42,075 nucleotides of DNA from Desulfocicer vacuolatum DSM 3385 (GCF_900176365.1 NZ_FWXY01000030.1:1-42075); one strand, 5' to 3'. Counted from the stretch's first letter, positions 18,028 to 27,758 are shown. Notes: generated by a model from the letters alone, not told the origin. Program-made: numbers and translations.

Positions 18028-18785
18028 TCACCGCCGATTTCCGCAATTCTGGCACAGAAGTCCCGGGTTCGGGTGGCAGCCCCTTGTGCCAGTAATTCAT
18101 CTGGAGAACCCTGCTCAACAATGCGGCCTTTTTCCATGAATATAATTTCATCTGCCAATGATCTGGCAAACCCGATCTGGTGGGTGGCCATGATCATGGT
18201 CATTCCCCCTTTGCCCAGATCCCGAATAACGGACTGCACCTCACCGATGAGTTCCGGGTCCAGGGCCGATGTGGGTTCATCCAGCAACATCACCCTGGGG
18301 TCCATGGCCAGGGCCCGGGCAATGGAAACCCGCTGTTTCTGACCGCCGGAAAGCTGGGCCGGGTATTGATTGGCCTGGTCCTTGAGGCCCACACGATCAA
18401 GCTCCGCCATGGCCCGCTCTGTTGCTGCTTTCTTTTTCATGCCCAGCACTTTAATCATGCCGATCTCCACGTTGGCAAGGGCAGTGAGATGATCAAAGAG
18501 ATTAAAATCCTGGAATATCATCCCCACCTGACGTCGATGGGTGCATAGCTCCCGTTTATCGGAAGGGTTCACCCTGTTTCCTGCCAGGGTAATGCTTCCC
18601 TTGTCCGGCATGACCAAAAAATTGACGGTCTGTAAAAAGGTACTTTTCCCACCGCCAGAGGGGCCGATGATTACCTTTATCTCTCCTTTTTTAATGGAAA
18701 GGGAGACATCGTGCAGTATGGTATTTGTCCCAAAACTTTTGGTGACATGATTAATCTCCAAAATGGGCTCAGTGTCTGTTTTCAT
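18024..18785 (-). CDS. Polar amino-acid ABC transporter ATP-binding protein (GlnQ-like)
   Basis: A 253-residue ABC ATPase. Walker A is GPSGGGKST, the Q loop lies in GMIFQDFNLFDHLTAL, the signature is LSGGQKQRVSIARALAM, Walker B is VMLLDEPTSALDPEL, and the H loop is in MATHQIGFA. This is the usual GlnQ/HisP set. AAAGGAAAG precedes the ATG. It energises uptake through the two neighbouring permeases. Confidence 0.93.
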   Translation of the reverse strand: MKTDTEPILEINHVTKSFGTNTILHDVSLSIKKGEIKVIIGPSGGGKSTFLQTVNFLVMPDKGSITLAGNRVNPSDKRELCTHRRQVGMIFQDFNLFDHLTALANVEIGMIKVLGMKKKAATERAMAELDRVGLKDQANQYPAQLSGGQKQRVSIARALAMDPRVMLLDEPTSALDPELIGEVQSVIRDLGKGGMTMIMATHQIGFARSLADEIIFMEKGRIVEQGSPDELLAQGAATRTRDFCARIAEIGGE

Positions 18786-18853
18786 GGCTTTCCTTTAGAA
18801 CGTGCACAAAGGCTGTGAGAGGGAATCTCACGGATTCATTTCACCAAATCTTC

Positions 18854-19522
18854 CTATTGGGAACAGCCTGGAATGGTGACTTTTTTGTGCAATATATTCA
18901 ATGCTTTGGTTCCGATGTAAGTAAATATGAGAAAAATAAATCCCGCAGCCAGGTATATGGCCAGGTGCTCATATGTCCGGGATGCAATGTGATGGGCCCG
19001 GGACATAAGCTCTGTCACGCCCAGGGCATAGGTCACAGCAGAATCCTTGAGCAAGATGGCATACTCATTGGTCCAGCCGGGGATGGACAATCGAAAGGCC
19101 TGGGGTAAGATAATAAAAACAATGGCCTTGGTGTCGCTCATGCCCAATGCCCTGGCCGCTTTCATCTGTCCCTGGGACAAAGAGGATATGGCCCCCCTTA
19201 AAATTTGGGACTGGTAAGCCGAGCTGATCAAGCCCAGCACCATGGTGGCCACCATAAACGCAGAGACATTGATATCAAGCCATGTAAACAGCCCAAAATA
19301 AAATAAAAACAAAAATACCAATAGGGGAATTCCCCGGAAAAACCAGACATATATACCGATAATCCTGCGAAGGAAGCGATTCCCATACACCTGTCCCACT
19401 GCCAGGGGAAGGCCCAGCATAAAACCAAATAACATGGCAGAAAGAACCACGATGACGTTCACCACCGCACCCTGAAGCATATAGGGCAATCCCTGTTGAA
19501 TCACAAGCAGACTTTTTATCAT
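18854..19522 (-). CDS. Polar amino-acid ABC transporter permease
   Basis: A 222-residue HisQ/GlnP-type membrane protein with about five hydrophobic segments, RGIPLLVFLFLFYFG, and the docking loop QGQMKAARALGMSDTKA. The start at the ATG at 19520-19522 has AGGT about five bases upstream. A 21-codon upstream extension would reach into a mobile-element remnant (19581 onward) and has no family similarity. It lies between the substrate-binding protein and ATPase genes. Confidence 0.88.
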   Translation of the reverse strand: MIKSLLVIQQGLPYMLQGAVVNVIVVLSAMLFGFMLGLPLAVGQVYGNRFLRRIIGIYVWFFRGIPLLVFLFLFYFGLFTWLDINVSAFMVATMVLGLISSAYQSQILRGAISSLSQGQMKAARALGMSDTKAIVFIILPQAFRLSIPGWTNEYAILLKDSAVTYALGVTELMSRAHHIASRTYEHLAIYLAAGFIFLIFTYIGTKALNILHKKVTIPGCSQ

Positions 19523-19580
19523 AGGACCTGTTCCAGATTCATGAATATTTACTTTACCAACTCGAATATTGACTTTTTTA

Positions 19581-19651
19581 CTCAACTTTCGGTGTTCGCA
19601 TTTCGTGGTGGCAGGTCAAATCCCAATATGATCCGCACGTGGCGGTTATAT
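19581..19651 (-). mobile_element. Solo MITE end fused to a double-hairpin fragment
   Basis: Positions 19581-19612 (ACTCAACTTTCGGTGTTCGC and on) equal the reverse complement of the right end of the element at 6072-6261. Directly after comes a CGTGGCGGTTATAT fragment like the end of a double-hairpin unit. Only ends remain, so this is a deletion or recombination scar just upstream of a transporter gene. Confidence 0.65.
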
Positions 19652-19689
19652 CAGGGAGGAGAGATTACCGCCATTGAAAAACAAGAACA

Positions 19690-19806
19690 GCCCGATCTAT
19701 AAAAGATCGGGCCGATGATTGAATAGAAAGCCGCCACAACAGCGTTATCATACCCGGATTGTCATGCCCGGGCAGCTGCGCAAGTGGCCACATTGTAATA
19801 ACGGCG
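19690..19806 (-). other. Structured spacer inside the ABC operon
   Basis: GCCCGATCT (19690-19698) pairs with AGATCGGGC (19704-19712) around five bases. A second broken stem follows between CCGCC/CGTTAT near 19733-19750 and ATAACGGCGG near 19798-19807. These hairpins follow the substrate-binding protein gene. They could protect its mRNA or attenuate transcription into the permease genes, a common arrangement for binding-protein operons. Confidence 0.5.
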
Positions 19807-19820
19807 GTCACGCCCCATTA

Positions 19821-20579
19821 TCAATGCACTTTATATTTTTCGTTCAATTCTTTCCAATAGGGGTCTGCCATGAGTTTTGTCAATCCCTCATTGAGCATGT
19901 TCAAAAGATCTGTATCTTCCTTGCGAACAGCATAGGCTGTTTCATCATCGGGTTGTCCATACCGCCCAATGGTCTTGATGGGCAATCCCTTATCCATGGC
20001 TTCCTGGGCAGAAATTTCTGAGGCAACCGTACACTGGATACGTCCATTGACAAGATCTTCCATGGCAAGGGGGGCAGAATCATAGTGATGCAGGGTAAAT
20101 TTTTTCCCTTTTTTAACCAAGTTTTCTTCAACCCATTTGGCCTCGGAGGTGCCACGCTGTATGCCCCACTGGATTTTTCCCTCTTTGCACGCATCCACTG
20201 TCAAGTCAGAATCTTTCTTTACCACCAGCATCATCACTGTTTTGTGATAAGACTGGGTGAAATTAACTTCCTGGCGCCGTTCCGGGGTAACACTCATGCC
20301 GGAGGCAATGAAATCAATCTTTTTTGCCTTTAAACTGGGGATAATGGCAGCCCAGTCCGTGGGCTGGTGTTTAACTTCAAAGCCCATCTCCTTGGCAATC
20401 CACTCCACAGCTTTCACATCCATGCCATCGGGTGTTCCGGTTTCATCAATGTAGGAAAAAGGCGGATAGTTGGCATCAATACCGTTTATAAAAACCTTAT
20501 CTCCGGCAAGGGCAGAACCAATGCCCGCAGTGACCATGGTCACCATCATCAACATTGTGAGAAAAATTCTCTTTTTCAT
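19821..20579 (-). CDS. Periplasmic polar amino-acid-binding protein (family 3)
   Basis: A 252-residue extracellular solute-binding protein of family 3. A signal peptide ends near AGIGSALAGD at residues 19-27. The mature part starts with the family core FINGIDANYPPFSYIDETG, and later has DFIASGMSVTPERRQEVNF. It captures an amino acid in the periplasm and delivers it to the permease pair. It is the first gene of the operon; hydroxyproline is a possible ligand given hypD in the window, but nothing in the sequence shows it. Confidence 0.93.
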   Translation of the reverse strand: MKKRIFLTMLMMVTMVTAGIGSALAGDKVFINGIDANYPPFSYIDETGTPDGMDVKAVEWIAKEMGFEVKHQPTDWAAIIPSLKAKKIDFIASGMSVTPERRQEVNFTQSYHKTVMMLVVKKDSDLTVDACKEGKIQWGIQRGTSEAKWVEENLVKKGKKFTLHHYDSAPLAMEDLVNGRIQCTVASEISAQEAMDKGLPIKTIGRYGQPDDETAYAVRKEDTDLLNMLNEGLTKLMADPYWKELNEKYKVH

Positions 20580-20872
20580 CTTGTTACCTCTTCATGGATC
20601 ATTTTATGATCATTATTCAACATCAAAAAAATAGATGTGGGTCATCTTTTGCCCGGAATAATTTTGCGTAAAAATAAATTTCCGAGCCTTTCATCCTTAA
20701 AATGACCGGGCATTAAACTTAGGAACTTTATATCAACAAGCCCACCACTGTCAATGCCTGGCACATGGAAAAAACAAATGCAGCCCAAGCCATATTATCA
20801 CACAATTTTTTTGCCGGTTTTTACAACAGCATCCCCACGGGCTGTTCATCATAACGGACAATTCATCCGTAT

Positions 20873-21244
20873 AACTGCCACGGACAGACTGTATTCTGAC
20901 CCCGGTCAGCCCACAACAAAACTTTAAATACCCCCCTGATTTGCTGAGTGTTTCATATAAACCAACATGGCTGTAATCTTCAGCCACAACGAATATAAGG
21001 TCGTAGACGCAGAGCCAAATGGTATTATGCCGCCGCCCCCCGATGGGCAATGGTCCCGGACCGGAACTGTAGACAGCTCAATTGTCCGGTTCCTATTGCC
21101 CATCGGGGGGCGGCTCTGCTGAGGGTAGTTGAACACTATCTTTTCATATAACTGCCATGGGCAGGCCGTATTCTGATCCGGCTTTGCCCACAACAAAGCT
21201 TGAAATACACCCCTGATGTGAGGAGTATTTCATATAAACCGCCA
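20873..21244 (-). repeat. Composite palindromic repeat, copy C
   Basis: This is the longest copy, with double-hairpin units at both ends (20873-20960 and 21141-21244) in the same orientation. The GC-rich palindrome lies between (arms 21032-21051 and 21095-21114, perfect over 20 bases). Its arms read GATGGG/CCCATC where copies A and D read GACGGG/CCCGTC, a paired change. It fills the interval between the importer promoter region and the acyl-CoA ligase stop. The rest of 20580-20872 shows no gene. Confidence 0.85.
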
Positions 21245-21254
21245 TGGTCAGATC

Positions 21255-22943
21255 TTATTTTGCTTCTTCCTGGGCCCGCAGATCTTTTCTCAAAATCTTA
21301 CCCACATTGGACTTTGGCAATTCCTGCCGGAACTCCACTTCAACGGGCAATTTATATTTGGCAAGCTTTGTACCACAATAATCTATGACTTCCCGGGCGG
21401 TCATTTCTTCACCGTCTTTAAGAATAACAAAGGCTTTTATGGCCTCTCCACGCTTGGGATGAGGAATACCAATGGTGCAGGCTTCCAGAATCTTAGGATG
21501 ATCAAACAACACCTCGTCAATATCCCGGGGATACACATTATATCCACCGGAAAGAATCATATCTTTGATGCGGTCAACAATGTAAAAATATCCATCCTCG
21601 TCCATTGTGGCCACATCACCGGTCAGCAAAAAACCATCCTCTGTGATGGTTTCTGCCGTGGCTTCAGGTTTGCCAAGGTAGCGCTTCATGACCTGGGGGC
21701 CCCGGATGAGCAGCTCTCCGGGCTCTCCCTGGGCCACTTCCCGGGTTTTGTCCTCAAGATCCACAATTTTACACTCTGTGCTGGGAATGGGGACACCGAT
21801 GCTTCCCTGCTTCCGGGTACCGTGAAAGGGATTTACAAGGGCAACCGGGGTTGACTCGGTCAAGCCAAACCCCTCCACAATGATGGAACCTGTTTTTTCC
21901 TGAAAATTGGTAATAACGTCCATGGGAAGGGGGGCACTGCCGGAAAAGCATCCCTTTATAGAACTTAAATCGGTGTTATCCATATCTGGATGGGCCAGCA
22001 TCCCGATATACATGGTGGGAACCAGGGGGGCAAAGCTGACCTTAAATTTACTGATGGATTCCAGCAGGGGTTCAGGTTGGGGTTTGGGAACCAGCACATT
22101 GGTCCAGGCCATGCGGATGGCAAAATTCATGGATACGGACATGCCAAACACATGAAAAAAAGGAAGGGCTCCCAACATGATTTCATCCCCCTCATCAAAC
22201 CCGGGAAACCATGCTTCCAACTGCTGAATCTGGTAGGAAATATTTCTATGGGTGAGCATGACACCCTTGGATACTCCGGTGGTGCCGCCGGTGTATTGAT
22301 ACATGGCCACATCATCCATTTTAATATCGGCCATGGTGTGGTCCGGGGCGCATCTGGAAATAAAATCTTTAAACTTATGAAGATTCTTTGCCGGAGAAAC
22401 ATCTGCTGCCAATCCTCTTTTTTTGGCAACCAAAGGAAACAAAAGACGCTTGGCAAAGGGAAGGTAATCGCCAATGGAGGTGTACACAATGGTGTTGATT
22501 TTGGTTTTTTCCCGGAGTTGAACCATTCGATTGGCCAGAAGATCCAGGGTGATTAAAAACGTGGAATTTGAATCTGTGAACTGGTGCTCAAGCTCCCTGT
22601 CGGAATAAAGCGGGTTGTTAAACACTGCAACGGCACCGATTTTAAGAATGGCATAATAAGCCACCACACAGGGAATGACATTGGGAAGCAAGATGGCAAC
22701 ACTGTCTCCCTTTCCAATGCCCTGGTCCTTGAGTGCGGCGGCAAACTTTGCCACCATGTCACTCAATTCCATGAAAGTCAGGGAATACCCCTGGAAAATC
22801 AAAGCTGTTTTATCTGGAAACTTTTCCGTGGATAACTCAAGGTATTGGGGGATTAAAATATCCTTGAATTGTAAATTTTCCGGAACGCCTTGATCATAGA
22901 ACTTCAGCCATTTTTTTTGGGAATACACACTTTGATCAGACAA
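21255..22943 (-). CDS. fadD: Long-chain acyl-CoA synthetase (FadD-like)
   Basis: A 562-residue AMP-forming ligase. The P-loop-like motif is YTGGTTGVSKGVMLTH, followed by VEGFGLTES, LTGDVATMDEDGYFYIVDR and KDMILSGGYNVYPRDIDE, then the catalytic lysine region KSNVGKILRKDL. It activates fatty acids to acyl-CoA with ATP. The start is TTG at 22943 with AAGGAGA six bases upstream; no ATG fits better. Monocistronic in this window; chain length is not predictable from sequence alone. Confidence 0.92.
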   Translation of the reverse strand: MSDQSVYSQKKWLKFYDQGVPENLQFKDILIPQYLELSTEKFPDKTALIFQGYSLTFMELSDMVAKFAAALKDQGIGKGDSVAILLPNVIPCVVAYYAILKIGAVAVFNNPLYSDRELEHQFTDSNSTFLITLDLLANRMVQLREKTKINTIVYTSIGDYLPFAKRLLFPLVAKKRGLAADVSPAKNLHKFKDFISRCAPDHTMADIKMDDVAMYQYTGGTTGVSKGVMLTHRNISYQIQQLEAWFPGFDEGDEIMLGALPFFHVFGMSVSMNFAIRMAWTNVLVPKPQPEPLLESISKFKVSFAPLVPTMYIGMLAHPDMDNTDLSSIKGCFSGSAPLPMDVITNFQEKTGSIIVEGFGLTESTPVALVNPFHGTRKQGSIGVPIPSTECKIVDLEDKTREVAQGEPGELLIRGPQVMKRYLGKPEATAETITEDGFLLTGDVATMDEDGYFYIVDRIKDMILSGGYNVYPRDIDEVLFDHPKILEACTIGIPHPKRGEAIKAFVILKDGEEMTAREVIDYCGTKLAKYKLPVEVEFRQELPKSNVGKILRKDLRAQEEAK

Positions 22944-23210
22944 TTTAATCTCCTTTTTGGTTCGCTTTTAAAAAAGAGGTCGTTGACTCTTGCGAATGAA
23001 TACAGCATGGGTATGACAACATTAAAAATGCAGCAACACAGGCTTGAAAAAGCCCGTCCAGAATTCAGCCAAAAGAGTTTATGAAAAAACGAAACGCCCC
23101 TGGTTTTCGTAGTTAAGGGGTTATTGATTTCTCAATAGATTAGGAGGAAAAACAGCCTGGTGTCAAGGAAAAAACAAAACATCGTTCATCTAATTGAATG
23201 AAACTTTCCC

Positions 23211-23243
23211 GCAAGCCCCCGGATTTTTCACCCAGGGGCTTGC
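23211..23243 (-). terminator. Hairpin terminator after the selenoprotein gene
   Basis: GCAAGCCCC (23211-23219) and GGGGCTTGC (23235-23243) are perfect nine-base arms around a 15-base loop, 27 bases after the selenoprotein stop. No long T-run follows, so factor-independent termination would be weak. The rest of 22944-23210 shows no gene. Confidence 0.55.
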
Positions 23244-23269
23244 AAGCAGATGTGTTTTCAGAATATTTT

Positions 23270-23491
23270 TTAAAGTTTTTCAATCAATGCAATAATTTCG
23301 CCATTATCCGGGAAACGCTTGGCTGCATGTTTTGAAAAAAGGGAGTTGCCGTCCACAACGATCTCATACACCCCACCACCACCCGGTACAAGCTCCGGAG
23401 TGACATTAAAAGTATCCTTAATAACCGCTGCCAGACCGGCAGCTCTGGGTTCATAATTTCATGCTGTGCAATAATTGATTTTGATCTCCAT
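23270..23491 (-). CDS. SelW/Rdx-family selenoprotein with in-frame UGA
   Basis: A 73-residue thioredoxin-like protein, split by a TGA at 23459-23461 that reads as selenocysteine at residue 11. The N-terminus MEIKINYCTAUNYEPRAAGL has the CxxU redox motif of the Rdx family (SelW/SelT/SelH), and VVDGNSLFSKHAAKRFPDNG matches its C-terminal half. A bacterial SECIS lies right behind the TGA: GCTGCC and GGCAGC pair around loop GGTCT, 21 bases downstream, the same loop sequence as in fdhF. GGAGAAG precedes the ATG. It starts 33 bases after the helicase stop on the same strand. It probably acts as a small redox protein; partners unknown. Confidence 0.88.
23427..23461 (-). promoter_or_regulatory. Selenocysteine codon and bacterial SECIS hairpin
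   Basis: TGA occupies 23459-23461. On the minus strand the stem GCTGCC/GGCAGC (23438-23443 with 23427-23432) holds loop GGTCT (23433-23437). Distance and loop fit the SelB-binding hairpins known for bacterial selenoprotein mRNAs. Confidence 0.75.
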
Positions 23492-23524
23492 GATCTTCTC
23501 CTTTTTCTTTGTTTACAATTTTTT

Positions 23525-26500
23525 TTAATTTTCTTTTAAAAGCGACAAAAGCTCTGAAGCCGACATTTTACCGGCCATGTCACCACCGGCAAGAAGGCCC
23601 TGGGCAAGATCTCGTTTTTCCTTGTGAAGTTTCACGATCTGTTCTTCAATGGAGCCCTTGACCACCAGGCGATATACTGTCACCGGCCGGGTCTGCCCCA
23701 TTCGGTGGGCCCTGTCCGAAGCCTGATCTTCCACAGCGGGGTTCCACCAGGGATCCATGTGAATCACATAATCGGCTGCAGTGAGGTTCAGTCCAAATCC
23801 CCCGGCCTTGAGACTGATGAGAAAAAGATCTCCTTCCCCGTTTTGAAAGGCATTGATGCGTGCCTGACGTTCCCTGGCAGATGTGGACCCGTCCAGATAT
23901 TGGTAGGATATTTTTTTGTCATCCAGAACCCCTCGTAAAATGTTAAGATGTCCCACAAACTGACTGAACACAAGGGCCTTATGCTGATTTGCCAGAAGTT
24001 CCGTTACCACATCCCCAAACACCTTGAGCTTTGAGCTCTCAATACCGGCTTTGGGTAAAACAAGGGACGGGTTACAGCACAGCTGACGCAACTTCATCAA
24101 TTCCGCCAGAATGCGAAGATGTTTCCGGCCCGGGCCTTCATCTGCCTGCTCAATATTTTCCAGGGCCTTTAATCGCTGGGCCTCGTACAGTACCGCCTCT
24201 TCAGGACTCATCTCCACATTAAGGGTGATCTCTGTTTTCCGGGGAAGCTCTGTGAGCACATCGCTCTTTAAACGGCGCAAAATAAAAGGACGAATCAGCT
24301 TTCTCAATCGCCGGGAAGCATCCTTGTCCTGATCTCTTTCATTGGGAAGGGCAAAGATCTCCTTAAACCGTTTAAAGGTGCCCAAAAGACCGGGATTGAG
24401 AAAATTAAAAAGGGTCCACAGCTCGTCCAGATGATTTTCCACCGGGGTACCCGTGGTGATCATGCGAAACCGGGCAGATAATTTCATGGCAGCTCTGGAA
24501 CGTTTGCTCTTCATGTTTTTGATGGCCTGGGCTTCATCCAGCACCACCACCTGCCACGCCACACCTGCCAGTTTTTCCGCTTCCACCTGGAGAAGTCCGT
24601 AACTTGAAATAACCAGATCAAAGGGGCCCAGATCATCCAAAAAAGCCTGGCGATCCCCGGGACCAAACACCAGGGGATTTAATGTGGGGGCAAAATGATG
24701 ACATTCATCCTGCCAGTTGGCTGCCACGGACAAGGGTGCCACCACCAGCGTGGGTCCTTTTGCGGCATGGAGTAGAATAAGAGACAGGGCCTGGAGGGTT
24801 TTACCCAGCCCCATATCGTCGGCCAGGCATGCCCCCACCTGCCAATGGGCCAGCCGGGCCAGCCACTTAAAACCGGTCACCTGATAATCCCGGGGCCGGG
24901 CCTGCAAGGTTCCCGGAATCTGCGGGTCCACCACCTTTTTTAATTTATTGCAATGGCTCTTCCAGGCTTTATCTGTCTTTAATGATCCCACCTGACCTGT
25001 GAGTTCTTCAATGGCCGGGGCCGCAAGGGGGGTAAAGCGCAGCCCTTTGCCATGAACAGTGGAATAGGCCCTTAACTCCTCCAGCCGTTCCTTTAAAGAG
25101 TGGGTAATGGCCAGGAATGTACCATCGTCCAGGGTGACAAAACGGCCCAGGGGACGTTCAAGCAGGGCCATCATTTTTTTCAAATCAATACTCAAATTTT
25201 CATCAATCACCACAGACCCCGTGGCCTTGAACCAGTCACGATCCTTTTTAATGTTCAAGGTTATCTCATCAAAGGAGACCCGGGAGCGCACCTGCATTTT
25301 TTCTCCCTGGGGCCATGCCAGCACCAGATCTTCCGGGCAGGCTTTCAGATCTAACAAGAGCTCCAGGGCATCTTCAGGTTCCCCCACCAGCCATTCGCCT
25401 GCCACAGGTTCAAGAAAATCCAAACTCGGGCAGGCTTCAACAATGGCCTTTTCACGCTTTTTTTCACGCTTAAGATCACGCACGGCCTGGATTTTTTCTC
25501 CCTTGATATCCAGAAAAACATGGCTCCCGCCCCTGCCCGGTTTAAAAAAAGACTGGACATCATCCACAGGTTGCACCAGAAATTCCACCTTAATTCCCTG
25601 CTGCCAGGGCATCACATGGGCATATATCCTGTCACCGGCTGTTATCTTTTTAATTTTGTCATCCCCGGCATCGCCAAGATCAGAGTTCACCGCCACCAGG
25701 GAAGACAAGGCCGTCATGGCCCGGGTGAGTTTTTTCCCGGCCTTTTTCGGTATTTCCACACCCTTATCCCCCATGAGTTCAGCAATTCTTAAATGCGTGT
25801 CTGACAAGGAGATGACTTTAAAACGAGAAGGAGTTTCCCTTACCACATGGATATCTTTTTTCACCTCTGAATCAAATTCAGGTTCCATGGAGATATGAAT
25901 TTTGTTCTCCCGGACCCGAATCCTCACTTCAGGCTCCCCCGGAACCAATTCCACGGGGGTTGTCAGACTCTCTTCAAGAAAAACCAGGGGATGTCCCACA
26001 AGCAAGGGAAATGCCCGGGTTTCATCAATGGCGTATTCAATTTTCCCATAATAGCTGTTTCCATAATGGGACTCTTTAATGGCATTAAGGCAAATCTGCC
26101 GATCCTGCTCCGTAAGCCCGGGCATACCTGCCGGATTTCTATATAATTTTTTCAAGGCCACGGGCCGACCCTTGGTCCATTTTCCTGTTTTTGATATTTT
26201 TTGAAGACGGGGGGTAAGAAAGGAAATATGGTATTGCTCATTGTGCTTCATGACCCACACCAGACGTTGTTCATTTTCCGGCGTGGCCCCATCGTCTGAC
26301 CCGGCATCTTTGGCGGCCATATGCATCAAGGATTCCAGGATCATTTCCCATCTGGGAACAGCATCTACCATATTCACCAGGCTGGTGGTGCCCGCTTTTT
26401 TGTGGAGCTGTCGGGATCGTTTCTCATTGGCAGCCGCATCTTCACCCAGGCAGGCAAGAATACCCGATATTTCTGCTTCAACCCATACATAACCGCATTT

Positions 26501-27757
26501 GTTTGTTTTTTCCCGTATCTCCTCCAGTTTTGGAATAAAGGGACGAACAATTTCCTTGTCCAGCCACGTCACCGCAAGAATATTAAAAACAGCTTCAATG
26601 GGCTCTTTTCCCTCAATGCCGTAATACAAAATCTCCTTATGCCATCTATCCTGAATGCCAAGACGTTGTTTTAATATATATTTCAACGCCTTTAAGGCAG
26701 ACATGCACAGCGGTTTCTTATTAGACAGTAATGACCCGATGAGATCCAAGGCAATCTCATAATTTAACGGATGGGCGCTTTTTAACAGGGCAAACAGATA
26801 AAAAAGCCGGCCATACCCCTTAAAAAAGACTTTACGCCTGGGAGACTCTTTTTTTAAATGATCCAATCCACGTTGGAAATGGTTCAATGCCGATTCCGTA
26901 TTATCATGGATGAGCGCCATCCATCCCATGAGGGCATCCCGGGAAGGGGTACTTGGGGAATCTGATGCTGAAAGAATTGTGTTACAGGCATCTTGACGAC
27001 CGGACAACAAGAAAAATTCCAAAAGGATATTTTGCACCCGGGCATGGGGCAGGTCATTTCCTCTCTTGGAAAAGAGTTTTAAACAATGGTCAGCAAGGTC
27101 CGGCACAGGTTTCAAATGCCTCCCGGCCTCCATGAAACAATATTCAACGGTTTTCCAGCGAACAGCCGGGGGAATGTTCTGCATAAGTTCAGGATCAAAG
27201 GGATAATTAAATAATTGCAGCACAGGGGGCTTTTCCTGGAAAGCCATGGGATATGCCTTTTTTCCAAACGTGTACACCGCATCCATATCCACCAGCTCTT
27301 TTGTCCCAAACATGGCCATTTGAAGTGCCCGGAGAAATAACTTGTCCGTTTCAAATCGATATTTGCCATTCCACACAGAAAAAGGGGATGCCTGTAAAAG
27401 TGCATGGGCAATTTTTGTAAAATCACGGGCCTTTACAAGTTCCCTTACCACCTGGAAACAAAGGGGTTCCGGCACTTTTACCCCCTTGGTGACAGAAAGG
27501 ATAAATCCCCGGGATTCAAGATTTGCCAACACCGGACGGATGGTGGCATAGGTGAATCCCTGTTTGTCTTCATCATAAATCCCCAGGGAATCAAGACATG
27601 AAAAAAGATATTTTCGCGGAAGAAAATCCACTCCAACGGACAAAATTTCAACCACCCCTTTTTTAACCGGATCAAGCTTTCCATAGGCCGTAAGATAATT
27701 CTTCTTATTTTCTTTTTTTGTCATCATAATATATAAGTGTTTAAGAGTTAGATTCAT
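23525..27757 (-). CDS. SNF2-family DEAD/DEAH helicase, 1410 residues
   Basis: The C-terminal third is a complete SNF2 ATPase. DDMGLGKT is Walker A (about residue 975), DEAQAIKN is motif II (about 1070), TGTPVEN is motif III, and DPWWNPAVEDQASDRAHRMG is motif VI, followed by QTRPVTVYRL. Nearly 950 residues precede it; these include an N-terminal winged-helix-like part and a middle helical section but no zinc finger or nuclease motif that I could see. Such proteins translocate on double-stranded DNA. The first ATG overlaps the end of a repeat and has no clear ribosome binding site, so the start is uncertain. It is divergent from the gene at 28066 and sits in an accessory stretch with a type I restriction remnant, so a defence or DNA-repair role is plausible. 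Confidence 0.88.
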   Translation of the reverse strand: MNLTLKHLYIMMTKKENKKNYLTAYGKLDPVKKGVVEILSVGVDFLPRKYLFSCLDSLGIYDEDKQGFTYATIRPVLANLESRGFILSVTKGVKVPEPLCFQVVRELVKARDFTKIAHALLQASPFSVWNGKYRFETDKLFLRALQMAMFGTKELVDMDAVYTFGKKAYPMAFQEKPPVLQLFNYPFDPELMQNIPPAVRWKTVEYCFMEAGRHLKPVPDLADHCLKLFSKRGNDLPHARVQNILLEFFLLSGRQDACNTILSASDSPSTPSRDALMGWMALIHDNTESALNHFQRGLDHLKKESPRRKVFFKGYGRLFYLFALLKSAHPLNYEIALDLIGSLLSNKKPLCMSALKALKYILKQRLGIQDRWHKEILYYGIEGKEPIEAVFNILAVTWLDKEIVRPFIPKLEEIREKTNKCGYVWVEAEISGILACLGEDAAANEKRSRQLHKKAGTTSLVNMVDAVPRWEMILESLMHMAAKDAGSDDGATPENEQRLVWVMKHNEQYHISFLTPRLQKISKTGKWTKGRPVALKKLYRNPAGMPGLTEQDRQICLNAIKESHYGNSYYGKIEYAIDETRAFPLLVGHPLVFLEESLTTPVELVPGEPEVRIRVRENKIHISMEPEFDSEVKKDIHVVRETPSRFKVISLSDTHLRIAELMGDKGVEIPKKAGKKLTRAMTALSSLVAVNSDLGDAGDDKIKKITAGDRIYAHVMPWQQGIKVEFLVQPVDDVQSFFKPGRGGSHVFLDIKGEKIQAVRDLKREKKREKAIVEACPSLDFLEPVAGEWLVGEPEDALELLLDLKACPEDLVLAWPQGEKMQVRSRVSFDEITLNIKKDRDWFKATGSVVIDENLSIDLKKMMALLERPLGRFVTLDDGTFLAITHSLKERLEELRAYSTVHGKGLRFTPLAAPAIEELTGQVGSLKTDKAWKSHCNKLKKVVDPQIPGTLQARPRDYQVTGFKWLARLAHWQVGACLADDMGLGKTLQALSLILLHAAKGPTLVVAPLSVAANWQDECHHFAPTLNPLVFGPGDRQAFLDDLGPFDLVISSYGLLQVEAEKLAGVAWQVVVLDEAQAIKNMKSKRSRAAMKLSARFRMITTGTPVENHLDELWTLFNFLNPGLLGTFKRFKEIFALPNERDQDKDASRRLRKLIRPFILRRLKSDVLTELPRKTEITLNVEMSPEEAVLYEAQRLKALENIEQADEGPGRKHLRILAELMKLRQLCCNPSLVLPKAGIESSKLKVFGDVVTELLANQHKALVFSQFVGHLNILRGVLDDKKISYQYLDGSTSARERQARINAFQNGEGDLFLISLKAGGFGLNLTAADYVIHMDPWWNPAVEDQASDRAHRMGQTRPVTVYRLVVKGSIEEQIVKLHKEKRDLAQGLLAGGDMAGKMSASELLSLLKEN

Positions 27758-27758
27758 G

